Assembly: GCA_003224855.1 (NCBI GenBank)
Contig: QHZY01000039.1
Coordinates: 1-45,582 of the forward strand
DNA from: Acidobacteriota bacterium
GTDB taxonomy: Bacteria > Acidobacteriota > Terriglobia > Terriglobales > Acidobacteriaceae
Length of the DNA stretch: 45,582 nt
Direction of reading: 5' to 3'
Shown here: positions 16,174 to 24,573 of the stretch, in pieces
How the letters are laid out: each line of letters begins with the position of its first letter
Numbering within the stretch: the first letter of the stretch is position 1
The notes under the pieces: generated by a model
Told to the model about the DNA's origin: nothing
The model's input: the letters and a program-made list of their open reading frames with translations, nothing else
The model's database searches: none
Translations under genes and position numbers: made by a program

Positions 16174-18822
16174 ATGGCTTTAACCGACGTTCAGAACGAC
16201 ACTCACGTTTTAAGCTGGCAGGAAATCGGCAGCCTTGCAGCCGAAGGCGGTAAGCCAGCGGAAATGCTGGCAAACGTGGTCGCTCTTATCGCGAACCGCT
16301 TCCACTCGGATGTATGTTCGGTTTACCTGCTTGAACCGGATCGCGCCAATCTGGTTTTGGCCGCTACCGTCGGCTTGAATCCCGAATCCATCGGCGAACT
16401 GCGAATGAGCATTCACGAAGGCCTGGTTGGCTTCGTGGCCGAGACCGTGCATCCGGTTAACGTCGAACAGGTTAATGCTCATCCTCGATTTAAATATTTC
16501 AGTGAATCGGGCGAAGATCGTTTCCAATCGTTCTTAGGCGTCCCGATTATCGACCGCGGTGTGTTGCAGGGCGTCCTCGTGGTGCAGACCGTGGAAGCGC
16601 GCACCTTCAGCGATGATGAGATTCAGGCTCTCACCGCGGCAGCTGCGCAAGTTGCGCCTGTCGTCAGTGAGGCGCGTACTCTCGATCGCTTTATCGCTCC
16701 CGCCCAGGAGCGTCTATGGGCCCTCGCGCGCAATATTCGCTGGAGCTGGGACAACGATACTGTCAGCTTGTTTCGCGATCTCGATCCCATCCGTTGGGAC
16801 CAGCTCAATCACAATCCGATCTCGCTTCTCAGCGAAATTCCTCTCGCCGGAATCGAGCGCCGTTCGCGGGAAATGATGCTGCACAGCCGCATCAACTACG
16901 CTTTCCGCCGCCAGCGCGAATACCTCGAAGCCGACCGTACCTGGGCCGCACGTCACGCCGGCGTTCTTCGCCCACGCCCAGTGGGATACTTTTCCGCCGA
17001 ATTCGGACTGCACGAATCCATCCCGGAATATTCAGGCGGCCTCGGAGTGCTGGCCGGCGACCATATTAAAAGCGCCTCCGATCTCGGCATTCCTCTGGTC
17101 GGCGTCGGCATTCTCTACGGACAGGGCTACTTCCGCCAACGCCTCGACATTGACGGATGGCAGCAGGAAGAATACCTGCAGACCGACACTTCGCAGTTGC
17201 CCATGGAACCGGCGATTAACGCAAAAGGCGAGCCTGTTACCGTGCAGATCGAAACCCGCAGTGGTTCAATCCGTGCGCGGGTATGGCGGATGAGTGTTGG
17301 CCGCTGCGATCTGCTCTTTCTTGATTCCAATATTGAGGGCAACGCTCCCCACGACCGCGCGCTCACCTCTCGCCTGTACGGCGGCGATGGCAACGTACGT
17401 ATCCGCCAGGAACTGCTCCTCGGCGTCGGGGGATTTCGCGCCCTTAGAGCCATGGGAATCACCCCCGGCGTCCTTCACCTGAATGAAGGCCACAGCGCTT
17501 TTGCGGTGCTGGAAGCAGTTCGTAGTCGGATCGAAGAAGAAGGCGTCAGCTTCGACGAAGCCATACGGCGCGTCTCGCGTGAAGTTGTGTTTACCACTCA
17601 CACACCCGTTCCTGCCGGCCATGATCGATTTAGTGCCGACCTTATCGAAGAGCACCTCGGTCCGTTGCGCGACGCTCTCGATATCCCCCAGGAAAAACTT
17701 ATGAGTCTGGGGCGCGTCAACCCGAACAATGAGCAGGAAACATTCTGCATGACCGTGCTCGGCCTCAAGCTTTCACGCCGCACCAACGCTGTTTCCGCGC
17801 TGCACGGTGAAACCTCCCGTGCCATGTGGGCAGGCCTGTATCCGGACCGCACGGAAGATGAAGTGCCCATTGGCCACATCACCAACGGTGTTCACGTTCC
17901 CTCATGGCTTGCGCCGCAGATGTTTCGGCTTTATGACCGCCACCTCGGAACCGGCTGGCACGAACACAGTGGAGAAGCCAAAATCTGGGAGGGCATCGAA
18001 AGCGTTGACGATGGGGAACTTTGGGAAACGCATCTAAGCCTCAAGTCAGGGCTGCTGGAATTCGTTCGGCAGCGTGCCGTTGAACAGGCCAATCGCCGCG
18101 GAGAATCAGCCGAGAGATTGCAGGAACTCAGCCGCGTACTCACCCCCGACGCTTTGACCATCGGCTTCGCGCGCCGCTTTGCCACCTACAAGCGCGCCAA
18201 CCTGATCTTGAGCGACATTGAACTGCTCGCCTCCATGGTCAATGACCCCAAGCGCCCGGTGCAGTTCGTGTTCGCCGGTAAGTCTCATCCGCTTGATGAG
18301 CCCGGCAAGCGCGTGCTGCAACAGATAGCCCAGCTCATGCGCGATCCCAAATTCGCCGACAAGTTTGTTTTTGTTGAAGACTACGACATCAACGTTGGAC
18401 GCCATTTCGTGCAGGGTGTGGACGTTTGGCTTAACAACCCGCGTCGTCCATTTGAGGCTTCCGGCACCAGCGGTCAAAAAGTCGTTCTCAATGGCGGTCT
18501 GAACCTTTCGATTCTCGATGGCTGGTGGGCCGAAGCCTACGACGGCTTGAATGGCTTCGCCATCGGTTCAGGTCGTACTCACGCCAATGTGAATAGCCAC
18601 GATACTCGGGACAGTAACGACCTTTATCGCGTCCTTCGTGACGAAGTTATCCCACTCTACTATCATCGGGATGTCGATGGCCTTCCGCGGGGCTGGATCA
18701 AGCGCATGAAGCGAACCATACGCACTCTGGGCTGGCGCTTTAACGCCGACCGCATGGTGATGGACTACACTCGCAAATGCTATATCCCCGCCGCGGGAGG
18801 AACCTCCAGCAGCCCGGAATAA
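16174..18822 (+). CDS. Alpha-glucan phosphorylase with N-terminal GAF domain
   Basis: Enzyme of 882 aa that releases glucose 1-phosphate from glycogen or maltodextrin, fused to a sensor domain. Residues about 20-170 are a GAF domain (ANRFHSDVCSVYLLEPDRAN, GLVGFVAETVHPVNV, SFLGVPIIDRGVLQGVLVVQ), close to the GAF of PtsP. From about 185 the phosphorylase follows in its short GlgP form: AEFGLHESIPEYSGGLGVLAGDH, HLNEGHSAFAVLE, TTHTPVPAGHD, and the PLP site EASGTSGQK with Lys about 769, then LSILDGWW. The Met usual after GTSG is Gln. A GAF fused to a phosphorylase suggests control by a small ligand. No other glycogen genes are in view. Confidence 0.9.
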   Translation: MALTDVQNDTHVLSWQEIGSLAAEGGKPAEMLANVVALIANRFHSDVCSVYLLEPDRANLVLAATVGLNPESIGELRMSIHEGLVGFVAETVHPVNVEQVNAHPRFKYFSESGEDRFQSFLGVPIIDRGVLQGVLVVQTVEARTFSDDEIQALTAAAAQVAPVVSEARTLDRFIAPAQERLWALARNIRWSWDNDTVSLFRDLDPIRWDQLNHNPISLLSEIPLAGIERRSREMMLHSRINYAFRRQREYLEADRTWAARHAGVLRPRPVGYFSAEFGLHESIPEYSGGLGVLAGDHIKSASDLGIPLVGVGILYGQGYFRQRLDIDGWQQEEYLQTDTSQLPMEPAINAKGEPVTVQIETRSGSIRARVWRMSVGRCDLLFLDSNIEGNAPHDRALTSRLYGGDGNVRIRQELLLGVGGFRALRAMGITPGVLHLNEGHSAFAVLEAVRSRIEEEGVSFDEAIRRVSREVVFTTHTPVPAGHDRFSADLIEEHLGPLRDALDIPQEKLMSLGRVNPNNEQETFCMTVLGLKLSRRTNAVSALHGETSRAMWAGLYPDRTEDEVPIGHITNGVHVPSWLAPQMFRLYDRHLGTGWHEHSGEAKIWEGIESVDDGELWETHLSLKSGLLEFVRQRAVEQANRRGESAERLQELSRVLTPDALTIGFARRFATYKRANLILSDIELLASMVNDPKRPVQFVFAGKSHPLDEPGKRVLQQIAQLMRDPKFADKFVFVEDYDINVGRHFVQGVDVWLNNPRRPFEASGTSGQKVVLNGGLNLSILDGWWAEAYDGLNGFAIGSGRTHANVNSHDTRDSNDLYRVLRDEVIPLYYHRDVDGLPRGWIKRMKRTIRTLGWRFNADRMVMDYTRKCYIPAAGGTSSSPE

Positions 18823-18956
18823 CTAAGAAGATAAAAATGAACTGTGTTGCCTGCTCAAGGCGTAGCTCTCTCTGCGCCCTGTGCGCGCCTTTCTTTGCGT
18901 TCTTTGCGATTAAATTTTTTTACCGGCGAAAATCTTTTGCTCGAACTTTCTCTACG

Positions 18957-19757
18957 TCACTCTTTCTTCTCAGGCGAAGGCTTCTCCCCGTCCGGCTTTT
19001 CAGCTGCGGCCCCGTTTTCCTTCTCTTCGTCGGGCTTGTTCAGATTTTGCACAATCACGGAAATCCGCCGGTTCGAAGAGTTCATTGGATCACCCGCAAT
19101 CCGCAGCGCCTGGTCCGCGTAACCTCGAACTTGCGACACCTGGTCTGCACGCAGACCGTTCGCCTGCATCAATCGCCTCGCTGAATTGGCTCTGTCGGCC
19201 GACAATTCCCAGTTGCCATAGCCTCGTGCTCCGCTGTACGGCTTCGAATCCGTATGCCCTTCCACCATCACCTTATTCGGCACACCGCCAAGTTCGGTCG
19301 AAAGCATGGTAAGCAACTTGGTTCCATTCTCGCTCGGCTTCGGACTCCCGCTCTCAAAGAACGTCCCCACTTCAGATTCCAGCAATTCGATTCTCAGGCC
19401 CTCCGGGGTGATAGTCATCTCTACCTGGTTCTTGAACTGCTCGAAATCGGCCATCTTCCTGACCGCCTTCTGCAGTTCATCTTTCAGCTTCGGCATATCG
19501 TCTTTAGTGAGCGCGAAGTTTTGACCCGATCCTGCCTGGTTGGTGCCCGCCTTCTTCGCAGTCCCGCTTGGGTCTTTGAAATATCCCCCTACCGCCTCCT
19601 GCACTTTTTTACTGCTGTTCAGCAGCCAAAGTACTATGAACAGCGCCATCATCGCCGTCACGAAATCGGCGTAGGCCACCTTCCATGCACCACCGTGATG
19701 GCCGCCGTGGCCACCCTTCTTTTTAATAATGATGATTGGCTTTGCCGGCTCAGCCAT
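18957..19757 (-). CDS. motB: Flagellar motor stator protein MotB
   Basis: Stator subunit that converts ion flow into flagellar rotation and anchors to peptidoglycan. The 266-aa protein has a Lys/His/Gly-rich N-terminus, one membrane helix with the ion-binding Asp31 (WKVAYADFVTAMMALFIVLW), a linker, and a C-terminal OmpA-like domain (about residues 125-240: VEGHTDSKPYSGARGYGNWELSADRA across that segment, then NRRISVIV). The tail is a charged, disordered Glu/Lys/Pro stretch. It lies 9 bases downstream of motA. No flagellar structural genes are in this window. Confidence 0.92.
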   Translation of the reverse strand: MAEPAKPIIIIKKKGGHGGHHGGAWKVAYADFVTAMMALFIVLWLLNSSKKVQEAVGGYFKDPSGTAKKAGTNQAGSGQNFALTKDDMPKLKDELQKAVRKMADFEQFKNQVEMTITPEGLRIELLESEVGTFFESGSPKPSENGTKLLTMLSTELGGVPNKVMVEGHTDSKPYSGARGYGNWELSADRANSARRLMQANGLRADQVSQVRGYADQALRIAGDPMNSSNRRISVIVQNLNKPDEEKENGAAAEKPDGEKPSPEKKE

Positions 19758-19766
19758 GGATGAGTT

Positions 19767-20654
19767 CTACGCCGACGTGGCTGCGGCTGCGGCCGCGGCC
19801 GCTTCTCCGCCGCCCCGACAGGCTTTCTCCAGCACCTGGAATGACGGCCGTACATGCCCGGGAACGCTGCGTCGCGCAACTTCGACCGCCAGGATCGGCG
19901 CCGTGCCTTTGAGAAAGGCATAGATCATTACCCGCAGCACATACATGAACGCGTGCTCTTCCTCCGCCGCTTTCGTCATATTTGCCGCCAGCGGTCCAAT
20001 AAATCCGTAGCACAGAAGAATTCCTAAAAACGTGCCCACCAGCGCCGCCGCTACCTTGTGCCCGATCTCTTCCGGCGGACCGCCCAGCGCTCCCATGGTG
20101 ATCACCACTCCCAGCACCGCTGCAACGATGCCGAGTCCAGGCAGCGAGTCTGCCATGCTGCTCAGCGCCGCGATCGGCTGCGCGGCCTCGTGATGATGCA
20201 CGTCCATGTCCAGTTCCATCATCTGGTCCAGATCAAACGCCTCCACCCCGCTCACCGCCATGCGCATGGTGTCGCAGAAATAATCCTGGATATGGTGGTT
20301 CTTTGAAAACACCGGATTTTTCGATAACAGGGGGCTTTTTGCCGGATCCTCGATATCACCCTCCAGCGCTACCAGCCCATCTTTGCGCGCTTTGTTGAAC
20401 AGGTCGTAGAGGTTCTTCAGAGACTCAACATAAATCGCCTTGCTGAACTTCGATGCCGAAAACGCTCCTCCCAGGCCGCCTGCAATTCCTTTCAGAATAT
20501 GTAACGGATTCGCAATCAGTACCGTCCCGATCGCCGCGCCCCCGATGATCACCAGTTCCGCCGGCTGCATGAGCACTTTCAGATTGCCGTGCTCCATCAG
20601 ATAACCGCCCACCACCGCGCCGAGGACAACGAGAATGCCAATAATCGCGAACAT
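19767..20654 (-). CDS. motA: Flagellar motor stator protein MotA
   Basis: Partner of MotB in the stator channel. The 295-aa protein has four membrane segments: residues about 2-20, 30-48, a third in LPGLGIVAAVLGVVITMGAL and a fourth in ALVGTFLGILLCYGFIGPLA. The conserved MotA motif AVSGVEAFDLDQMMELDMD lies in the cytoplasmic loop that contacts the rotor. An Ala-rich tail (about 280-295) ends the protein. The gene sits 69 bases downstream of a response regulator and immediately upstream of motB, suggesting that the sensory genes above are read into the motor genes. Confidence 0.92.
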   Translation of the reverse strand: MFAIIGILVVLGAVVGGYLMEHGNLKVLMQPAELVIIGGAAIGTVLIANPLHILKGIAGGLGGAFSASKFSKAIYVESLKNLYDLFNKARKDGLVALEGDIEDPAKSPLLSKNPVFSKNHHIQDYFCDTMRMAVSGVEAFDLDQMMELDMDVHHHEAAQPIAALSSMADSLPGLGIVAAVLGVVITMGALGGPPEEIGHKVAAALVGTFLGILLCYGFIGPLAANMTKAAEEEHAFMYVLRVMIYAFLKGTAPILAVEVARRSVPGHVRPSFQVLEKACRGGGEAAAAAAAATSA

Positions 20655-20723
20655 TTTGTTGGAAGCTTTTCATAATGTGGCGCGGGCGTTCCGCCCGCGT
20701 CTTGGTTCAACGCTGATGCTGCT

Positions 20724-21128
20724 TCAGTTAGTGGCGTGTGACATCGTTCCCGGCCATGCCGGCGCCAGCGTCGCCCGGATTACTCCCAGCAGTTCATCGT
20801 TGTCCGCCGGCTTTTGCAGGAATGCCGTCGCCCCGGCTTTCATAGTGCGTTCGCGGTTGAACTGCGGGTCGCGTGCTGTCAGCACAATCACCGGAATCGA
20901 CGATAGATGAGCGCTCTGTTGCAATCGGTCGAGCACCACAAACCCGTCGCCCGCCGGCAAGCCGATATCCAGAATGATCAGGTCCGGTTTTTCTTTCTGC
21001 GCCATCGCGATCGCCGAAAACCCGTCCGTCGCGTACGCGGTGTCATAGTGATTGGCTCGCAACCGCAGATTCAGGCCTCTCCGCAAATCGGGGTCGTCAT
21101 CTACGATCAGAATTTTAGCTTTGCTCAT
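20724..21128 (-). CDS. Single-domain response regulator
   Basis: CheY-like receiver of 134 aa with no output domain. The acidic pocket is D10-D12 (ILIVDDDPDLRRGL), the phosphoacceptor D54 (IILDIGLP), with T84 (VIVLTARD) and K106 (AFLQKPAD). GAGGAGGAACC precedes the ATG. It lies 18 bases after the frameshifted kinase and 69 bases before motA, so it may link the kinases to the motor or pass phosphate to another target. Confidence 0.9.
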   Translation of the reverse strand: MSKAKILIVDDDPDLRRGLNLRLRANHYDTAYATDGFSAIAMAQKEKPDLIILDIGLPAGDGFVVLDRLQQSAHLSSIPVIVLTARDPQFNRERTMKAGATAFLQKPADNDELLGVIRATLAPAWPGTMSHATN

Positions 21129-21146
21129 GGTTCCTCCTCGTCGCCT

Positions 21147-22509
21147 TCAGTTGCTCGCGCTGCTCAGGTTTCCGTTCTGCATAAAAGGACTATGCATGAT
21201 CTGTTCCGCAATACCATGCACCACTGCTTCCAGACTCTCTCCTGCCTGCGCATCCGGCAGCTGCATCTCTCGGACAGAAGTCCCAAGCGTGCATGCCGTC
21301 TTGAACTCCTCCTCCAGGTGCAGCTGGTCTGAGATCCGCTTTTCAATCACTGCCGCCCCATTCATGTCCGCCGACGCAATCACCAGGAACGAATCCTGGT
21401 TCAACCCGTCCGAAGGCGCAGCCATCACCAGGTCCCGTCCCGTATAGAGACAGGACTGGATCAGTTCCAGGCATTGTTGCTGCGATCCGTCCCAATTAAC
21501 GGCCACGTGCGATCGGTGCTTCAGCGTAATCTTGATCAGGGAGATGACGTCACGAAGTTTGCCTCCATCCGACACCACCGGAACCAGCAGCTTGTCGAGC
21601 GAGAATACCGGCACCGTGAAGCTGAATGCGCTTCCTTGCTGCGCCTGGCTCTCTACCCAGATGCGGCCGCCCCCACGCTGGACCAGCTGCTTCGCTATGT
21701 AGAGACCTAACCCCAGTCCCTTTCGTGAATCGTCGATCGCATTTGCGTCCTGATACAACCGTTCAAAAATAAGGTTGATTCCTTCTCGACTGATGCCTCG
21801 GCCCGTATCACTCACCGAGACGTATACAAATTCCTTATCGGTTTCAAACAGCCGCGTGCTTACCACCACTGAGCCATCCGGGGGGGTGAACTTGATCGCA
21901 TTGTCCAGCAGGTTGGTCAGGACCTGCACAATCCGGCCTGGGTCGGCATACACCAGCGGCGTTCTGACGTCGAGCGCAACTTCCAGGCCCACCCGCTTAC
22001 GCTCTGCGCTGGCCCGAAACATCGCCACTGCCTGTCTGATCGCGTCCGCAATCGACATGCAACGAGGCGAAAGCGCAACTTTTCCTGATTCTGCCCGGGT
22101 CGCTTCCAGCAGGTCCCCGATCATGTGGCGCAGCTGGTTCACGCTGCGCATTGCCGTCTCGAGGTGGTCTCGCTGTTCGGATTTCAACTCCCCCGCCAGC
22201 CCGTCCAGCAGGATGCTCACGAATTGGTGAATGCAGGTCAACGGCGTGCGCAACTCGTGCGACACGTGCGACAGAAACTGGTCCTTAAACTCCAGTTGCT
22301 GCTTACGGCTCATATCGAGCGATGTCAGCAGCGCCTGACGATCCATGGCGTAGCGCATCGCACGCGCCAGTTGTTTGCCGTCGAAATCGCCTTTTACCAG
22401 GCAGTCTCACCTCCACATCCGAAATCGCTTCCACCAGCCGCAAACGGATGAGATCGGCATCTCCCGGATTATCTTCAATCAGCAACACGTGTGAGAGTGG
22501 TTTATCCAT
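21147..22509 (-). pseudogene. Receiver-histidine kinase hybrid with excised receiver and frameshift
   Basis: From 22509 one reads a normal receiver start, MDKPLSHVLLIEDNPGDADL, up to DVEV (about residue 34), then the frame is lost. In another frame the end of a receiver resumes (CLVKGDFDGKQLARAMRYAM) and continues into an intact kinase: SHVSHELRTPLTCIHQFVSI with the phospho-His, LTNLLDNAIKF, DTGRGIS and GLGLGLYIAKQLV, then an extra C-terminal domain of about 150 residues. Roughly 75-80 receiver residues are missing. The kinase half alone (ATG 22358, 403 aa) could be made by re-initiation, but no ribosome site precedes it. Either a genuine mutation or an assembly error near 22401-22410. Confidence 0.8.
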
Positions 22510-22924
22510 GCTCGCTCCCGGCGGGCAGAATCGCGCACTCCAGCCAGTAGCTGGAAAGCGACCGCACCGCAGATAGAAAATCTTTCAACCCGCCCGGCTT
22601 GACCACGTAACTGTTGGCGCCGGACTCGTAGCTGCCGCGTATGTCGCGCGCAGCCCTTGACGTACTGAACATCACTACCGGAACTCGCCGCAATATCGGG
22701 TCATTCTTGATCTGGCGCAGCACCGCTTGTCCATTCACCTTGGGAAGGTTCACGTCCAGCAGAATCAGCCTTACCAGCGAAGCGGTTTCAAGCCCGCGCA
22801 GCAGTTCCACCGCCTCTATTCCATCGTGTATCGCGCACAGCTCCACTTTCGCTCCACAGCGCCTCAGACCTTCATTCACCAGGTCAATGTCGGCAGGGTT
22901 GTCATCCACCATCAGAATTTTCAT
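22502..22924 (-). CDS. Single-domain response regulator (Rcp1-like)
   Basis: Receiver protein of 140 aa: D7/D8 pocket (MKILMVDDNPADIDLV), phosphoacceptor D57 (LILLDVNLPKVNG), S/T at VVMFSTSR and K109 (SYVVKPGG). The long segment between the first helix and the phosphoacceptor strand and the end SYWLECAILP are features of Rcp1-type regulators that partner phytochrome-like kinases. It overlaps the next gene by 8 bases and lies 18 bases after the upstream hybrid kinase. Confidence 0.9.
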   Translation of the reverse strand: MKILMVDDNPADIDLVNEGLRRCGAKVELCAIHDGIEAVELLRGLETASLVRLILLDVNLPKVNGQAVLRQIKNDPILRRVPVVMFSTSRAARDIRGSYESGANSYVVKPGGLKDFLSAVRSLSSYWLECAILPAGSEHG

Positions 22925-22942
22925 GCTCGCGTCTTACCCCGC

Positions 22943-24109
22943 CTAACCCGTCGTTGCCCCGGGCAGCGTGAAACGGAAAATAGATCCCTTGCCTGGCTCG
23001 CTGGTTACCCAGATCTTTCCTCCCTGCCGCTCGATAATTTTCCGGCACAACGCCAGCCCGATCCCGTTGCCGGTGTATTCCTGCTGCGTGTGCAGGCGCT
23101 TGAAAATCACGAAAATTTCCTCGCAGTATCCCGGCGCCATTCCAATTCCGTTGTCCGCCACCGAGAACATCCACCCGCCCCACGATTTCTCCGCCTTTAC
23201 CTCTATGCACGGGGTCGAACTGCTGCGGAATTTGATGGCGTTGCTGATCAGGTTTTGAAACACCTGCACCATTAAAGACTGCACCGCCGCCAGGCTTGGC
23301 AGCGCCTCCCGCTTTATCACCACCTTGTTCTCTACAATCGCGGTCTGCAGGTTCGCGATCGCCAGGTCCACCACGTTTTCAAAGTTCACCACACTTAGCT
23401 CCATCTCCTGCCGCCCCACTCTCGAAAATGCCAGCAGGTCCTGGATCAGTGTCTGCATCCTTCGGGCGCCGTCCACCGCGTAATGAATGTATTTGTCGGC
23501 TTGCGCATCCAGTTTTCCCTGGTAGCGCTCGGCCAGCAATTCGGTATAGGCGGCCACCATCCGGAGCGGTTCCTGTAAATCGTGCGAAGCCACATAAGCG
23601 AACTGTTCCAGTTCCTGATTGGAGCGCGCCAGTTCGTGCGCCTTTTGCGCCAGATCGTCCTGGGCACATTTGCGCTCCTGCCTCAATCGCTGTTCTTCCA
23701 GCGCCCCGCGCACTGCTGCCGGCAGCCGCGCCAGCCGGTCTTTGAGGATGTAATCGCTTACCCCCTGTTTTATGCACTCCACCGCGCTCAGGTCTCCGAC
23801 CGTCCCCGACACCAGGATCAGCGGCGTATCTAATTCTTCCTCGGCAAGTACCCGCAACGCTTCCAGGCCGCGCCATTGCGGCAGGCTGAAATCGGCCAGC
23901 ACTATCGCATAAGAATTCGCGCGTACCAGCGCCCGAAACTCTGCTTCGCTCTGCGCCACGTTATAGCTGACCTCAAATCCCCCCAACCCCAGCTCTCGCA
24001 CCATCAGCTCAACGTCTGAACTGCTGTCCTCCACGATCAGCGCTCGCAGCACTTCGCCGGGTGTGCCCGGCGGCGCTGGCGTGCGGGCAACTGCGGTCCC
24101 GCTCATCAC
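22943..24109 (-). CDS. Receiver-histidine kinase hybrid
   Basis: Cytoplasmic 388-aa protein with a receiver first (about residues 21-140: LIVEDSSSD, phosphoacceptor D73 in IVLADFSLP, K123 in YILKDRLA), a coiled linker (about 140-170), and a kinase with phospho-His 176 in ASHDLQEPLRMVAAYTE. The ATPase domain has FQNLISNAIKF, VADNGIGMAP and TGNGIGLALCRKIIERQGG. The SHDLQEPLR form of the H-box is typical of bacteriophytochrome-like kinases. It overlaps the preceding regulator by 4 bases. There is no membrane segment; its input is likely phosphorylation of its own receiver by a neighbour. Confidence 0.9.
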   Translation of the reverse strand: MMSGTAVARTPAPPGTPGEVLRALIVEDSSSDVELMVRELGLGGFEVSYNVAQSEAEFRALVRANSYAIVLADFSLPQWRGLEALRVLAEEELDTPLILVSGTVGDLSAVECIKQGVSDYILKDRLARLPAAVRGALEEQRLRQERKCAQDDLAQKAHELARSNQELEQFAYVASHDLQEPLRMVAAYTELLAERYQGKLDAQADKYIHYAVDGARRMQTLIQDLLAFSRVGRQEMELSVVNFENVVDLAIANLQTAIVENKVVIKREALPSLAAVQSLMVQVFQNLISNAIKFRSSSTPCIEVKAEKSWGGWMFSVADNGIGMAPGYCEEIFVIFKRLHTQQEYTGNGIGLALCRKIIERQGGKIWVTSEPGKGSIFRFTLPGATTG

Positions 24110-24573
24110 GCACCACTCGCGGCTGCGTGTTCTTCACTTACCGGAGCCTGATTAGTCACCAGCCAGTACAGCCCAACCTGCTTCACCACTTCACGAAACT
24201 GCTGGAAATCCACCGGCTTCTGTATGTAACTGTTAGCGCCCAGGTGATAGCCGTTCACCAGGTCGCGCTCCTCGCGCGAAGAAGTCATAATCACTACCGG
24301 TATTACCTTGGTTCGCGGATCGCTCTTGATCTTGCGCAGCACTTCGATCCCATCCACCTTGGGCAGCTTCAGATCGAGCAGAATCAGCTTGGGCAGCTGG
24401 TCGCACCTGCGCTCCGAAAAAGGTCCAGTGCAGAAAACGAAATCAAGCGCCTCTTCTCCGTCGCGCGCGGTGAAGATTTGGTTCGCCAGCTTCTCCTTGC
24501 GCAGCACGTGGGTGGCTAGTTCCCGGTCTTCTTCGCTGTCTTCTACCAGCAGAATGTCGTATTCAGAATTCAT
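24106..24573 (-). CDS. Single-domain response regulator (Rcp1-like)
   Basis: Receiver protein of 155 aa with E11/D12 pocket (ILLVEDSEEDREL), phosphoacceptor D67 (LILLDLKLPKVDG), VIMTSSRE and K119 (SYIQKPVD). Like the regulator at 22502 it has the expanded loop before the phosphoacceptor and a C-terminal YWLVTNQAP segment. It overlaps both neighbours by 4 bases, between the large membrane kinase and the receiver-kinase hybrid, so a relay from sensor to regulator to hybrid kinase is a reasonable inference. Confidence 0.9.
   Translation of the reverse strand: MNSEYDILLVEDSEEDRELATHVLRKEKLANQIFTARDGEEALDFVFCTGPFSERRCDQLPKLILLDLKLPKVDGIEVLRKIKSDPRTKVIPVVIMTSSREERDLVNGYHLGANSYIQKPVDFQQFREVVKQVGLYWLVTNQAPVSEEHAAASGA

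Noticed and set aside
18823-18956. Possible small gene after the phosphorylase gene
   Set aside because: Frames here are continuations of unrelated readings; the sequence resembles a degenerate TTTCTTTGCG-type intergenic element and has no ribosome site.
22303-22509. Separate 68-aa protein overlapping the kinase gene
   Set aside because: Its first half is a receiver start and its second half is an out-of-frame reading of the kinase linker, so it is better described as part of the broken hybrid kinase.
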